Source: Clostridiales bacterium
GTDB lineage: Bacteria; Bacillota; Clostridia; Lachnospirales; Lachnospiraceae
Assembly: GCA_012519695.1 (NCBI GenBank)
Contig: JAAYPT010000070.1
Coordinates: 1-32,236 of the forward strand
Direction of reading: 5' to 3'
DNA length: 32,236 nucleotides
The notes under the pieces were generated by a model that was given only the letters and a program-made list of their open reading frames with translations, was not told where the DNA came from and ran no database searches. A program made the position numbers and the translations under genes. Of the stretch, positions 15,692 through 23,248 are shown piece after piece; positions within the stretch are counted from its first letter, which is position 1; every line of letters begins with the position of its first letter.

Positions 15692-16618
15692 CTAACGCAT
15701 ACAAATATATACAACATATGCCGCATAAATTGCAATCATAATTATTCCGTGTACACGATTTAATTTTTTCTTCGTCCACGCAAAAATCCATACCAAAACA
15801 CTAACTGCAATTAAGATAACATCATCAATTAAGTTTTCATTTAGCATTGTCATTGGACTGACGGCTGCTGCAACACCTAACACTAACAATATATTAAAAA
15901 TGTTCGAACCGATAACATTTCCAAGTGCCATGTCGGTTTCACCTTTTTTCGCAGCTACAAGAGAAGTTACCAATTCCGGCAAAGAGGTTCCGAATGCCAC
16001 AATGGTAAGACCTATTAACGTCTGGCTCAAACCAAAGTCTGATGCAATGGCTGATGCAGAATCTACAACTAAGTCTCCACCAATTATAATCGCAATGATC
16101 CCGCCGATAATATATATCAGACATTTCCAACCCGAAAGAGTTTCTATCTCCTCTACTTCTGTATTATTTCTCGCCTTTTTTGCTTCCCAGACCATCCACA
16201 GTAAAAATCCGGCAAAAATCACAAGTAAAATAACACCTTCTATACGATTGAGACTCATTCCCAAATATCCCATTCCCAATAAAAGTATTGCCGCAAGAAT
16301 AGATAATGGGAATTCCTGCTTTAAGGTGGATGCTTTTACTGCCAATGGTGTAAATAATGCACATGCTCCACAGACAATCATTAGGTTAAAAATGTTAGAA
16401 CCAATCACGTTACTAATTGCCATTGTATTGCTTCCTTTTACTGATGCTGCAATACTAACTGCACATTCCGGTGCGCTTGTTCCCATGGCTACAATTGTCA
16501 TACCGATAATCATGGTTGGTACACGAAGTTTTTTTGCTACGCTGGCACTACCATCTACAAAAAAATCTGCGCCCTTTATCAACAGTACAAATCCAACTAC
16601 CAGTAAAATATAATCCAT
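15692..16618 (-). CDS. Ca2+/Na+ antiporter family (CaCA, YrbG-like) cation exchanger
   Basis: 308 residues with about ten membrane segments and the internal duplication of the CaCA superfamily. The two alpha repeats are clear: IVAMGTSAPECAVS with NVIGSNIFN (GTSAPE 46-51), and IVAFGTSLPELVTS with NVIGSNIFN (GTSLPE 210-215). The conserved Glu of each repeat coordinates the cation. A charged cytoplasmic loop (about 146-160) separates the halves. The family exchanges Ca2+ for Na+ or H+; some members carry other divalent metals. It follows mntP by 41 bases with no terminator between, so it probably lies under the same manganese riboswitch. Mn2+ export is thus possible, but this is context only. 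GAGGAAAAGAG precedes the ATG. Confidence 0.9.
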   Translation of the reverse strand: MDYILLVVGFVLLIKGADFFVDGSASVAKKLRVPTMIIGMTIVAMGTSAPECAVSIAASVKGSNTMAISNVIGSNIFNLMIVCGACALFTPLAVKASTLKQEFPLSILAAILLLGMGYLGMSLNRIEGVILLVIFAGFLLWMVWEAKKARNNTEVEEIETLSGWKCLIYIIGGIIAIIIGGDLVVDSASAIASDFGLSQTLIGLTIVAFGTSLPELVTSLVAAKKGETDMALGNVIGSNIFNILLVLGVAAAVSPMTMLNENLIDDVILIAVSVLVWIFAWTKKKLNRVHGIIMIAIYAAYVVYICMR

Positions 16619-16659
16619 CTCTTTTCCTCTTTTCTTTTGTTATTTATAGTATTTCCAAA

Positions 16660-17238
16660 TTAGAAATTCAATATGCCTAAGTGTTCCAGTAAAATTTTTA
16701 ATCCAATGAGAATCAAAATGATTCCCCCTGCAAGTTCTGCCTTGTTCTTATATTTACTTCCAAATATGTTTCCAACAAATACCCCTATGATGGAAATCAC
16801 AAATGTAGTTATTCCTATGATTGTAATTGCCGGAACAATCTGAACCTGTAAAAATGCAAAGGTAATTCCAACTGCTAATGCGTCAATGCTTGTTGCAACA
16901 GCCAGTAAAAAGAGTTCTTTGACGTTTAACTTTTGTGGACATTCCTCTCCTTTTTCTTCCTCATCCTTTTCCATTGATTCTTTTACCATGTTTCCACCGA
17001 TTAAAGCCAACAAGACAAAAGCAATCCAATGGTCTACCGAAGTAATATAGACCTCAAACTGTTTTCCCAGTAGCCAGCCGATAAATGGCATTAATGCCTG
17101 AAATCCGCCGAAGAACAATGCAATTACAAAGCAATGAACCTTATTTATCTTTTTCATATTCAGTCCTTTGCAAATTGCAACTGCAAATGCATCCATGGAT
17201 AAACCAATTCCGATTAACAGTAATTCAACTATTCCCAT
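16660..17238 (-). CDS. mntP: Manganese efflux pump MntP
   Basis: 192 residues, six membrane segments, the standard MntP (YebN/DUF204) size. The family signature occurs twice through internal duplication: GLSMDAFAVAICKG (Asp16) and ATSIDALAVGITFAF (Asp119). These aspartates are needed for Mn2+ transport in E. coli MntP. Between the halves is a cytoplasmic Lys/Glu-rich loop (86-107). It exports excess Mn2+ across the cell membrane. A yybP-ykoY type riboswitch lies directly upstream, which agrees with induction by Mn2+. GGAG precedes the ATG. The exchanger gene follows on the same strand. Confidence 0.95.
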   Translation of the reverse strand: MGIVELLLIGIGLSMDAFAVAICKGLNMKKINKVHCFVIALFFGGFQALMPFIGWLLGKQFEVYITSVDHWIAFVLLALIGGNMVKESMEKDEEEKGEECPQKLNVKELFLLAVATSIDALAVGITFAFLQVQIVPAITIIGITTFVISIIGVFVGNIFGSKYKNKAELAGGIILILIGLKILLEHLGILNF

Positions 17239-17294
17239 TTCTTTTCTCCTTTGCTAAACGATTAGAAATACGCGCTACTCGCGTACATACTAAA

Positions 17295-17424
17295 AGACCC
17301 ATGTATGCCTGTTACAAGCATACATGAGTCTCATTCTTTAAGATTTGCCAGGTCTTTACGGCTTGCGCCTAACCAGGATGTTGACAAATCACGTTTCCAC
17401 GCGAATTACTCCCTCACGAAGTCT
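17295..17424 (-). promoter_or_regulatory. yybP-ykoY manganese riboswitch of mntP
   Basis: On the minus strand the leader contains GAGGGAGTAA, then GTCAACATCC, CTGGTTAGGCGCAAGCC and GACCTGG, which fits the yybP-ykoY core (GGGGAGUA loop plus a CAACAU/GACC partner loop). Long arms (GATTTG with CAAATC) surround the second loop. It is followed by a 14-bp hairpin with one G-T wobble (17331-17318 with 17308-17295) and TTTT, the expression-platform terminator. Mn2+ binding would favour read-through into mntP. A short ACGCG/CGCGT hairpin (17270-17284) lies between the terminator and the ribosome site. Confidence 0.8.
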
Positions 17425-17430
17425 TTTCAT

Positions 17431-17460
17431 ACTATAACAGCTTTTGATAATATTTGTCAA
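17431..17460 (-). promoter_or_regulatory. promoter of the mntP riboswitch transcript
   Basis: TTGACA (17460-17455) and TATAGT (17436-17431) with an 18-base spacer; start near 17424, just ahead of the riboswitch. The -35 box begins four bases beyond the stop codon of the phoR-like gene. Confidence 0.65.
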
Positions 17461-17463
17461 CTA

Positions 17464-18780
17464 CTAAAATAAAATTTTTATCTCCGTTCCCTTTCCCGGT
17501 TCGCTTTCCAATGTCATTTCTGCATTATGCTGAGCTACAATGTGTTTTACAATCGCTAATCCAAGTCCGGTTCCGCCACTTTGTTTTGAACGGCTCTTAT
17601 CCACCCGATAAAAACGTTCAAACACTCTTTCCTGATGTTCTTTTGGAATACCTATTCCGGTATCTTTTACGGATAACAGTATTCTTCCATTGACAGGTTT
17701 TACCGTTACTGTAACACTTCCACCACGGTTATTATAGCGCACCGCATTGCTGCATAAATTATATAACAATTCGTCCATCAGGTTATGGTTTGCCACTACG
17801 ATACAATGCTCGCCTTCCAGTTTTAGGGTCACATCCTGTTTTGTTGCTTGTACATCAAGCATATCCAGACACCCTTGGGCAACACTGTATAAGTCTACCT
17901 GTTCAAAATCAAATTCCAAATCTTCACAATCCAACTCTGACAGTTTTATAATGTCATTTATCAATATCAACAGTCGATCGGAACTATGATGGATTTCTTC
18001 TGCAAAACGCTTGGCATCTTTCTCATCTGCCATACCGCTTCCTATCAACTCTGCATATCCGGAAATGGCTGTCAGTGGTGTTTTCAGTTCATGTGACACA
18101 TTTGCGGTAAATTCCTGCCGCATTTTAGCACTATTTAAAATATTAATGTGCTGTTCTTTAATTGTTTGAATAAACGGTTTTATTTCATCATAAATATTAT
18201 CTTGATTTACTCCATCCAGGTTTGTCGCTAGCTTTTCAATTGGCGCCAGCAGACGTTTTGTTAAAATATGAGACAAAAATACGCACAGGAGTACCACCAA
18301 TACAGACAATATCAACACGATAGATATGGTATTTAGCATAATCCGGAAAATATTTTCCGAATCTTTTCCGATACGCAATATCTGTCCGTTATCTAATTCT
18401 TCTGCATAATACAGTGTATGTAGGGAACTGGTTGCCGACCAACGTACTGCCGTTCCCTCGCCCTTTTCCATAGCCTCTTTTATTTCGGGACGGGTTTTAT
18501 GATTTTCCATGCTACTTGCATCTGCTGTACTATCATAAATAACTTTTCCGCTCTTTCCCACCAGGGTAATCCGAAGTCCATCCTGATCTAAACGTTTTTG
18601 ATTTTCCGGTTTTTCCCAAAAACCCTGGTCAAGAGGCTGAATCACATGTGCATATGCCTTAATATCATCAAACACCTGATTTTTAAATATGTTATAAAAC
18701 AGTAACATGGAAGTGATGGCGGTAATAATTACCGCAAATGCCGATACTGCCATAAACTGTATATTTATTTTTCTTTTCAT
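17464..18780 (-). CDS. phoR: PhoR-type membrane sensor histidine kinase
   Basis: 438 residues. Two membrane segments (about 8-30 and 147-171) enclose an extracytoplasmic sensor of about 115 residues. HAMP-like sequence and a short linker follow. The kinase core shows the H box FTANVSHELKTPLTAISGY (phospho-acceptor His230), the N box LLYNLCSNAVRYNN, the G1 box DTGIGIP and the G2 box GGTGLGLAIVKHI. The overall form is that of PhoR kinases of Firmicutes, which phosphorylate PhoP/PhoB when phosphate is scarce. That ligand is inferred from the operon: the response regulator is 11 bases upstream and a Na/Pi transporter with a PhoU domain heads the operon. No terminator was found before the mntP promoter that begins just after it. 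Confidence 0.87.
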   Translation of the reverse strand: MKRKINIQFMAVSAFAVIITAITSMLLFYNIFKNQVFDDIKAYAHVIQPLDQGFWEKPENQKRLDQDGLRITLVGKSGKVIYDSTADASSMENHKTRPEIKEAMEKGEGTAVRWSATSSLHTLYYAEELDNGQILRIGKDSENIFRIMLNTISIVLILSVLVVLLCVFLSHILTKRLLAPIEKLATNLDGVNQDNIYDEIKPFIQTIKEQHINILNSAKMRQEFTANVSHELKTPLTAISGYAELIGSGMADEKDAKRFAEEIHHSSDRLLILINDIIKLSELDCEDLEFDFEQVDLYSVAQGCLDMLDVQATKQDVTLKLEGEHCIVVANHNLMDELLYNLCSNAVRYNNRGGSVTVTVKPVNGRILLSVKDTGIGIPKEHQERVFERFYRVDKSRSKQSGGTGLGLAIVKHIVAQHNAEMTLESEPGKGTEIKILF

Positions 18781-18791
18781 CTGCTCGCTTC

Positions 18792-19469
18792 CTATAATGA
18801 ATCTATCATATATCCAACATTTCGCACGGTTTTAATTGCACTTCCTGCTGTTCCCAGCTTCTGTCGCAACGTTTTAATATGCATATCTACAGTACGGCTT
18901 TCTCCTTCATATTCGAATCCCCATACCTGATCCATAATTTTATCTCTGGTAAGCACAATTCCCCGATTCAGCAAAAGCATCTTTAACAGTTCAAATTCCT
19001 TATATGTCAATTCACAACTGTTTCCGTTTACTTTTACGCTTCGTTTATCCATATCAATTACAATTTCACCATTGGTAAGGATTGGTGTTTCTGCAATATC
19101 TTCTGTTCTTCTTAACAGTGCCTTCACTCTGGATATTAGTTCCATAACGCCAAATGGCTTTGTCATGTAATCGTCAGCTCCTAAGTCCAGTCCCTTAACC
19201 TTGTCAAGTTCCGTGGTCTTGGCTGTTACCATGATAATCGGCACTTTCTTGGTCGCCTTTTGATTACGCAACTCGGTTAAAATATCCAGTCCATCCTCGT
19301 TAGGCAGCATGATATCCAATAAAATAAGATTTGGTACATGCTTCTCAATTGCCTTATGCAATTCTTTTCCACATTCAAACTCTTGTACCTCAAAACCACT
19401 GTTTTTTAATGCATAACGTTCTATTTCTCGGATGTTTACATCATCCTCTACGATATATATCAACGACAC
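18792..19469 (-). CDS. phoP: PhoB/PhoP-type winged-helix response regulator
   Basis: 225 residues, OmpR/PhoB architecture. The receiver domain (1-120) has the acidic pocket VEDD (Glu8, Asp9), phospho-acceptor Asp52 in LLDIMLP, and Lys104 in TKPFG. The winged-helix domain (about 130-225) includes LTYKEFELLKMLLLN and ESRTVDMHIKTLRQKLG. It starts with GTG at 19469, since the upstream GGAGGAGG is correctly spaced for it and the protein begins as in the family (MSLIYIVEDD). It lies between the Na/Pi transporter gene (26-base gap) and the kinase gene (11-base gap), so it almost surely serves that kinase. It probably binds the 11-bp repeats in front of the operon, which would make the system autoregulatory. 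Confidence 0.9.
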   Translation of the reverse strand: MSLIYIVEDDVNIREIERYALKNSGFEVQEFECGKELHKAIEKHVPNLILLDIMLPNEDGLDILTELRNQKATKKVPIIMVTAKTTELDKVKGLDLGADDYMTKPFGVMELISRVKALLRRTEDIAETPILTNGEIVIDMDKRSVKVNGNSCELTYKEFELLKMLLLNRGIVLTRDKIMDQVWGFEYEGESRTVDMHIKTLRQKLGTAGSAIKTVRNVGYMIDSL

Positions 19470-19495
19470 GGAATCTCCTCCTCCTGCTTTTCCCT

Positions 19496-21265
19496 CTAGG
19501 AAAGTTGATATTTTTCCTGGTAGGCTTCCTGCATTTTTTCAAATTGTTCTCTACTTTCTTCTGTAAGTGTATTCATGTACTCGTGTGCTTCTATGGAATT
19601 ATCCTCCATTTGAATCATATATACTGCCAGATTAGAACAATGGTCTGCTACTCTTTCGTAGTTTGCCGCTACATCTGCCAGTACCAGTCCTAAATCAATG
19701 GTACATTTTCCTTTTCTAAGTCGCTTGATGTGACGTTTCTTCACTTCTTTATTAAGACTGTCAATCACTTCCTCCAAAGGTTCTACTGACTGTGCCAATT
19801 CCATATCATTTTCCACAAAAGCCTGTACAGAACGATTTAAAATATCCTCTACTGCTTTCCCGAACACTTCCATCTCATCTTGTGCCTTTTTCGAAAATTC
19901 AATTTCCTTTTTCTTCATTTTTCCGGCAATCTCCGTGAGATTTACGGCATGATCTGCAATTCGTTCAAAATCATTGATGCTATGCATTAACGTAGACACC
20001 ATCTGACTTTCACGATATGCAAGATTTTGGCTATTTATCTGAGTAAGATATGCACCTAACTTATCATCAAACTTATCAATCAGTGTTTCCTGCTTTTCCA
20101 CTTTTTCTGCTACTTCCTGTGAATATTCTGAAAAGAGACTTTTGGCAGAAATAAATGTATCTCTTGTAAGTTCTGCCATCTGCTTTGTTACTGTTACACA
20201 TTGTTCAATAGCAAAGTTCGGAGTTGCTAAAAATCTGCTGTCCAAGATTTTAAGTTCTTCGTCCTCTCCGCTTTTTTCCATTTCAGATTCATCTACCGGA
20301 ATGGTGAGATATGCCAGTTTCTCCAGCCCTTTTGTAAATGGCAATAACACTATGGTTGCAAATATATTAAAAATACTATGAATTGCAGCAATTCCGGCAA
20401 CACCTACGGTTTCATTGGTAAAGCTAAACTGAAATACTGCATTCAATACACTATACAATATTAAAAATACCACAGATCCGATAATATTGAAATACAAATG
20501 TACAAATGCGGTACGTTTTGCACCTCTATTTCCACCTACTGCGGAAATCATAGCAGTCACACATGTTCCAATATTCTGTCCCATAATAATTGGTATGACA
20601 GACCCATAAGTAAACGCTCCTGTTACAGACAATGCCTGTAAAATACCCACAGAAGCAGATGAACTTTGTATTATCGCTGTTAAAACAGCTCCTACTAAAA
20701 CACCCAGCAATGGGTTACTAAATTTTGTAAGGATTCCTGTAAACTCTGGCACATCTGCGAGAGGCTTTACTGCACTGCTCATGGCATCCATACCAAACAT
20801 TAATATAGCAAATCCAATCAGAATCTCACCAACATCTTTTTTACGGTCACTTTTATTACTCATAATTAAAATAATTCCAATCACCGCAAGAATTGGTGAA
20901 AAGGATGTAGGCTTTAGCATACTGATAAAAAAGTTATTACTTTCAATTCCGGTAAGACTCAACAACCATGAAGTTGCTGTTGTACCGATATTGGCACCCA
21001 TTATAATTCCAATCGCCTGTGACAGCTTCATAATTCCTGAGTTTACAAATCCAACCAGCATAACCGTAGTTGCCGATGATGACTGTATGACTGCCGTCAC
21101 TCCTGCACCTAATAATACTGCTTTTAGCGGATTCGAAGTAAGCTTCTCAAGAATACGCTCCAGTTTTCCACCGGAAACTTTTTCCAAGCCGCCGCCCATT
21201 ACGTTCATTCCGTACAAAAACAAAGCCAACCCGCCAAGTAATGACAGAAATCCAAAAATATTCAT
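19496..21265 (-). CDS. Na+/phosphate cotransporter (NptA type) with C-terminal PhoU domain
   Basis: 589 residues. The membrane part (about 1-320) contains two Na/Pi-cotransporter repeats, each with the QSSS signature: TAVIQSSSATTVML (61-64) and TAIIQSSSASVGIL (200-203). The cytoplasmic part (about 345-575) is a PhoU-like helical bundle with two repeats (NDFERIADHAVNLTEIA and AANYERVADHCSNLAVYM). Family members import phosphate with Na+, or in some cases export it; the PhoU part is thought to regulate transport or signal phosphate status to PhoR. Here one protein replaces the usual PstSCAB-PhoU set at the head of a phoP-phoR operon. AGGAGG is well spaced before the ATG at 21265. Confidence 0.92.
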   Translation of the reverse strand: MNIFGFLSLLGGLALFLYGMNVMGGGLEKVSGGKLERILEKLTSNPLKAVLLGAGVTAVIQSSSATTVMLVGFVNSGIMKLSQAIGIIMGANIGTTATSWLLSLTGIESNNFFISMLKPTSFSPILAVIGIILIMSNKSDRKKDVGEILIGFAILMFGMDAMSSAVKPLADVPEFTGILTKFSNPLLGVLVGAVLTAIIQSSSASVGILQALSVTGAFTYGSVIPIIMGQNIGTCVTAMISAVGGNRGAKRTAFVHLYFNIIGSVVFLILYSVLNAVFQFSFTNETVGVAGIAAIHSIFNIFATIVLLPFTKGLEKLAYLTIPVDESEMEKSGEDEELKILDSRFLATPNFAIEQCVTVTKQMAELTRDTFISAKSLFSEYSQEVAEKVEKQETLIDKFDDKLGAYLTQINSQNLAYRESQMVSTLMHSINDFERIADHAVNLTEIAGKMKKKEIEFSKKAQDEMEVFGKAVEDILNRSVQAFVENDMELAQSVEPLEEVIDSLNKEVKKRHIKRLRKGKCTIDLGLVLADVAANYERVADHCSNLAVYMIQMEDNSIEAHEYMNTLTEESREQFEKMQEAYQEKYQLS

Positions 21266-21340
21266 TTTTCATCCTCCTAAGTGATTCCTTTATCTTTTAT
21301 CCCAACTGCCAATGAGTAGAGTTTCCCCATTAGCATCCTT

Positions 21341-21394
21341 ATTGTATACTGTTTCTGTAAATCAAATACATAATCTATGTAAAGTCTGTGTAAA
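21341..21394 (-). promoter_or_regulatory. promoter with Pho-box-like 11-bp direct repeats, Na/Pi-phoP-phoR operon
   Basis: On the minus strand TTTACA occurs at 21394-21389, 21383-21378 and 21361-21356, so starts are 11 and 22 bases apart, a one- and two-turn phase as in PhoP/PhoB boxes. A -10 like TACAAT follows at 21346-21341. The -35 position (21369-21364) is poor (GTATTT), as in activator-dependent Pho promoters, and the last repeat overlaps the spacer. The transcript start would be near 21334, with a leader of about 70 bases. Confidence 0.55.
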
Positions 21395-21428
21395 ATCTTT
21401 ACACTTTCTTTACTCAAAATTTTCTCTC

Positions 21429-21458
21429 TTGACAAGTTTTCCTTCTTGTGTTTATAAT
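21429..21458 (+). promoter_or_regulatory. promoter of the tyrS T-box transcript
   Basis: Consensus TTGACA (21429-21434) and TATAAT (21453-21458) with an 18-base spacer. Transcription starts near 21465, leaving a 430-base leader. Confidence 0.8.
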
Positions 21459-21478
21459 GAGCATAGTTTTATATACAA

Positions 21479-21753
21479 AAAGCATTGAGTGGAAAAAGTA
21501 ACAATCAGGAAAGCCAACAGAAAGTCGCCGGTTGATGAGAGGCACAGGAAGAACTTTTTGCGAATACGTCCAGGAGCTTCACACCGAACAGTATGATGTT
21601 TCTTACCAAGTAGGCTGTGACGGAATTGCAACCGTTATGATGCAAAAGTGCTGATTGGCACTTAATGAGGCAGATTATGTGAGTAATCTGTAAACAAAGG
21701 TGGTACCGCGTAAGTTTTAGCTTTCGTCCTTTTTTAGGACGGAAGCTTTTTTT
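21479..21753 (+). promoter_or_regulatory. T-box riboswitch leader of tyrS (specifier UAC)
   Basis: The canonical T-box AAGGTGGTACCGCG is at 21697-21710. It is followed by a terminator with an 11-bp stem (21719-21729 and 21737-21747, one G-T wobble) and seven T's (21747-21753). The specifier TAC (Tyr) is at 21565-21567 in GAATACGTCC, within the stem I internal loop. Uncharged tRNA(Tyr) should favour the antiterminator. The leader occupies much of the 633 gene-free bases 21266-21898. The 145 bases from 21754 to the tyrS start hold no clear signal except the ribosome site. Confidence 0.95.
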
Positions 21754-21898
21754 GCGTATTAAAGCAGAAAAAAACACCATAAAAGGTATTGACTGCTTGC
21801 TTTCATATACTTTTCATGCTATATGACGAATTACGCGACCCCCAACCTTTTACAACCCACAATAAAAACAAAAATGACCATTCAGGAGGAAAACAAAT

Positions 21899-23116
21899 AT
21901 GACATTATATGATGAATTAGTTGCCAGAGGACTTATCGCTCAGGTAACAGATGAAGATGAAATCAAAGACCTTATAAACAACGGAAAGGCTGTATTTTAC
22001 ATTGGTTTTGACCCAACCGCAGACAGCCTTCATGTAGGACACTTCATGACTTTATGCTTAATGAAACGTTTGCAGATGGCCGGTAACAAACCAATCGCCT
22101 TAATCGGTGGCGGTACTGCTATGATTGGTGACCCATCCGGAAGAACTGATATGCGTCAGATGATGACACCGGAAACCATTCAGCATAACGTAGACTGCTT
22201 TAAGAAACAGATGAGCCGTTTCATTGATTTTTCTGATGGAAAAGCCTTACTGGTAAACAATGCAGACTGGCTCATGAACTTAAACTATGTAGAAGTATTG
22301 CGTGAAGTTGGTCCACATTTCTCCGTAAACCGTATGCTGACTCACGAATGCTACAAGCAAAGAATGGAACGTGGTCTTACCTTCCTTGAATTCAACTACA
22401 TGATTATGCAAAGCTATGACTTCTACGAATTATTCCGGAAATACGGCTGTAATATGCAGTTCGGTGGCGATGATCAGTGGGCAAATATGTTAGGTGGTAC
22501 AGAATTAATCCGTCGTAAACTGGGAAAAGATGCATATGCCATGACTATCACTCTGTTATTAAATTCCGAAGGAAAGAAAATGGGAAAAACCCAGTCCGGT
22601 GCTGTATGGCTTGACCCTGAAAAAACTTCTCCTTTTGATTTCTACCAGTACTGGAGAAATGTTGCGGATGCAGATGTATTAAAATTTATTCGTATGCTTA
22701 CTTTCCTTCCATTGGAAGAAGTTGATAAAATGGATACTTGGGAAGGTGCTCAGTTAAATACTGCCAAAGAAATCCTTGCCTTTGAATTAACCAAATTAGT
22801 TCATGGGGAAGAAGAAGCAAAGAAAGCACAGGAAGGTGCTCGCGCTCTGTTTTCCAGTGGAAACGCTGCAAATATGCCAACTGCCACTTTAACAGATGCC
22901 GACTTTATGGATGGCTCTATCGACATTTTAGGTGTCTTGGTTGCTTCCGGTCTTGCTGCTTCTCGTTCCGAAGCACGTCGTGCCGTAGAACAGGGTGGTG
23001 TTTCCGTCGATGGAGAAAAAGTTACTGACATTCGTGCTGCCTTTACTCCAGATGATTTTAAAGAGGCAAAAGTTGTGAAAAAAGGAAAGAAGAACTTCAG
23101 AAAGGTAGAAATGTAA
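21899..23116 (+). CDS. tyrS: Tyrosyl-tRNA synthetase
   Basis: 405 residues, normal for the bacterial TyrRS1 form. It attaches tyrosine to tRNA(Tyr). The class I motifs are HVGH (45-48, in DSLHVGHF) and KMGKT (227-231). [12 protein letters not shown] and [17 protein letters not shown] form the tyrosine and ATP pockets, and a C-terminal S4 RNA-binding domain covers about 340-405 ([18 protein letters not shown]). AGGAGGAAA precedes the ATG. The only gene on its transcript: a Tyr-specific T-box precedes it and a strong terminator follows. Confidence 0.98.
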   Translation: MTLYDELVARGLIAQVTDEDEIKDLINNGKAVFYIGFDPTADSLHVGHFMTLCLMKRLQMAGNKPIALIGGGTAMIGDPSGRTDMRQMMTPETIQHNVDCFKKQMSRFIDFSDGKALLVNNADWLMNLNYVEVLREVGPHFSVNRMLTHECYKQRMERGLTFLEFNYMIMQSYDFYELFRKYGCNMQFGGDDQWANMLGGTELIRRKLGKDAYAMTITLLLNSEGKKMGKTQSGAVWLDPEKTSPFDFYQYWRNVADADVLKFIRMLTFLPLEEVDKMDTWEGAQLNTAKEILAFELTKLVHGEEEAKKAQEGARALFSSGNAANMPTATLTDADFMDGSIDILGVLVASGLAASRSEARRAVEQGGVSVDGEKVTDIRAAFTPDDFKEAKVVKKGKKNFRKVEM

Positions 23117-23166
23117 GACTTTCTATCTATTTCGGTTATTACATTAAAATACAATTATTACAAACG

Positions 23167-23201
23167 GAGAGCTGCCGCACAAATACGACAGCTCTCTTTT
23201 T
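23167..23201 (+). terminator. Rho-independent terminator of tyrS
   Basis: GAGAGCTG (23167-23174) pairs with CAGCTCTC (23189-23196), extended by two further pairs after a one-base mismatch, then TTTTT (23197-23201). There is no T-run on the minus strand, so it serves tyrS only. No terminator for glgB was found in this gap. Confidence 0.85.
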
Positions 23202-23248
23202 GTCTCATAGAAGATACCATGTTACCTTAATACGAAAGCACATGATTT

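Noticed and set aside
15900-16613. Long open frame on the + strand opposite the exchanger gene (237 codons)
   Set aside because: It mirrors a membrane-protein gene, has no ribosome site or family likeness, and the minus-strand gene is clearly real.
20781-21284. Open frame of 167 codons opposite the Na/Pi transporter gene
   Set aside because: An antisense shadow of a hydrophobic coding region, without ribosome site or recognisable motif.
21789-21825. Possible second promoter between the tyrS T-box and the gene (TTGACT near 21789)
   Set aside because: No -10 box at proper spacing; the nearest TATACT is 11 bases away and TATATG 25 bases away.
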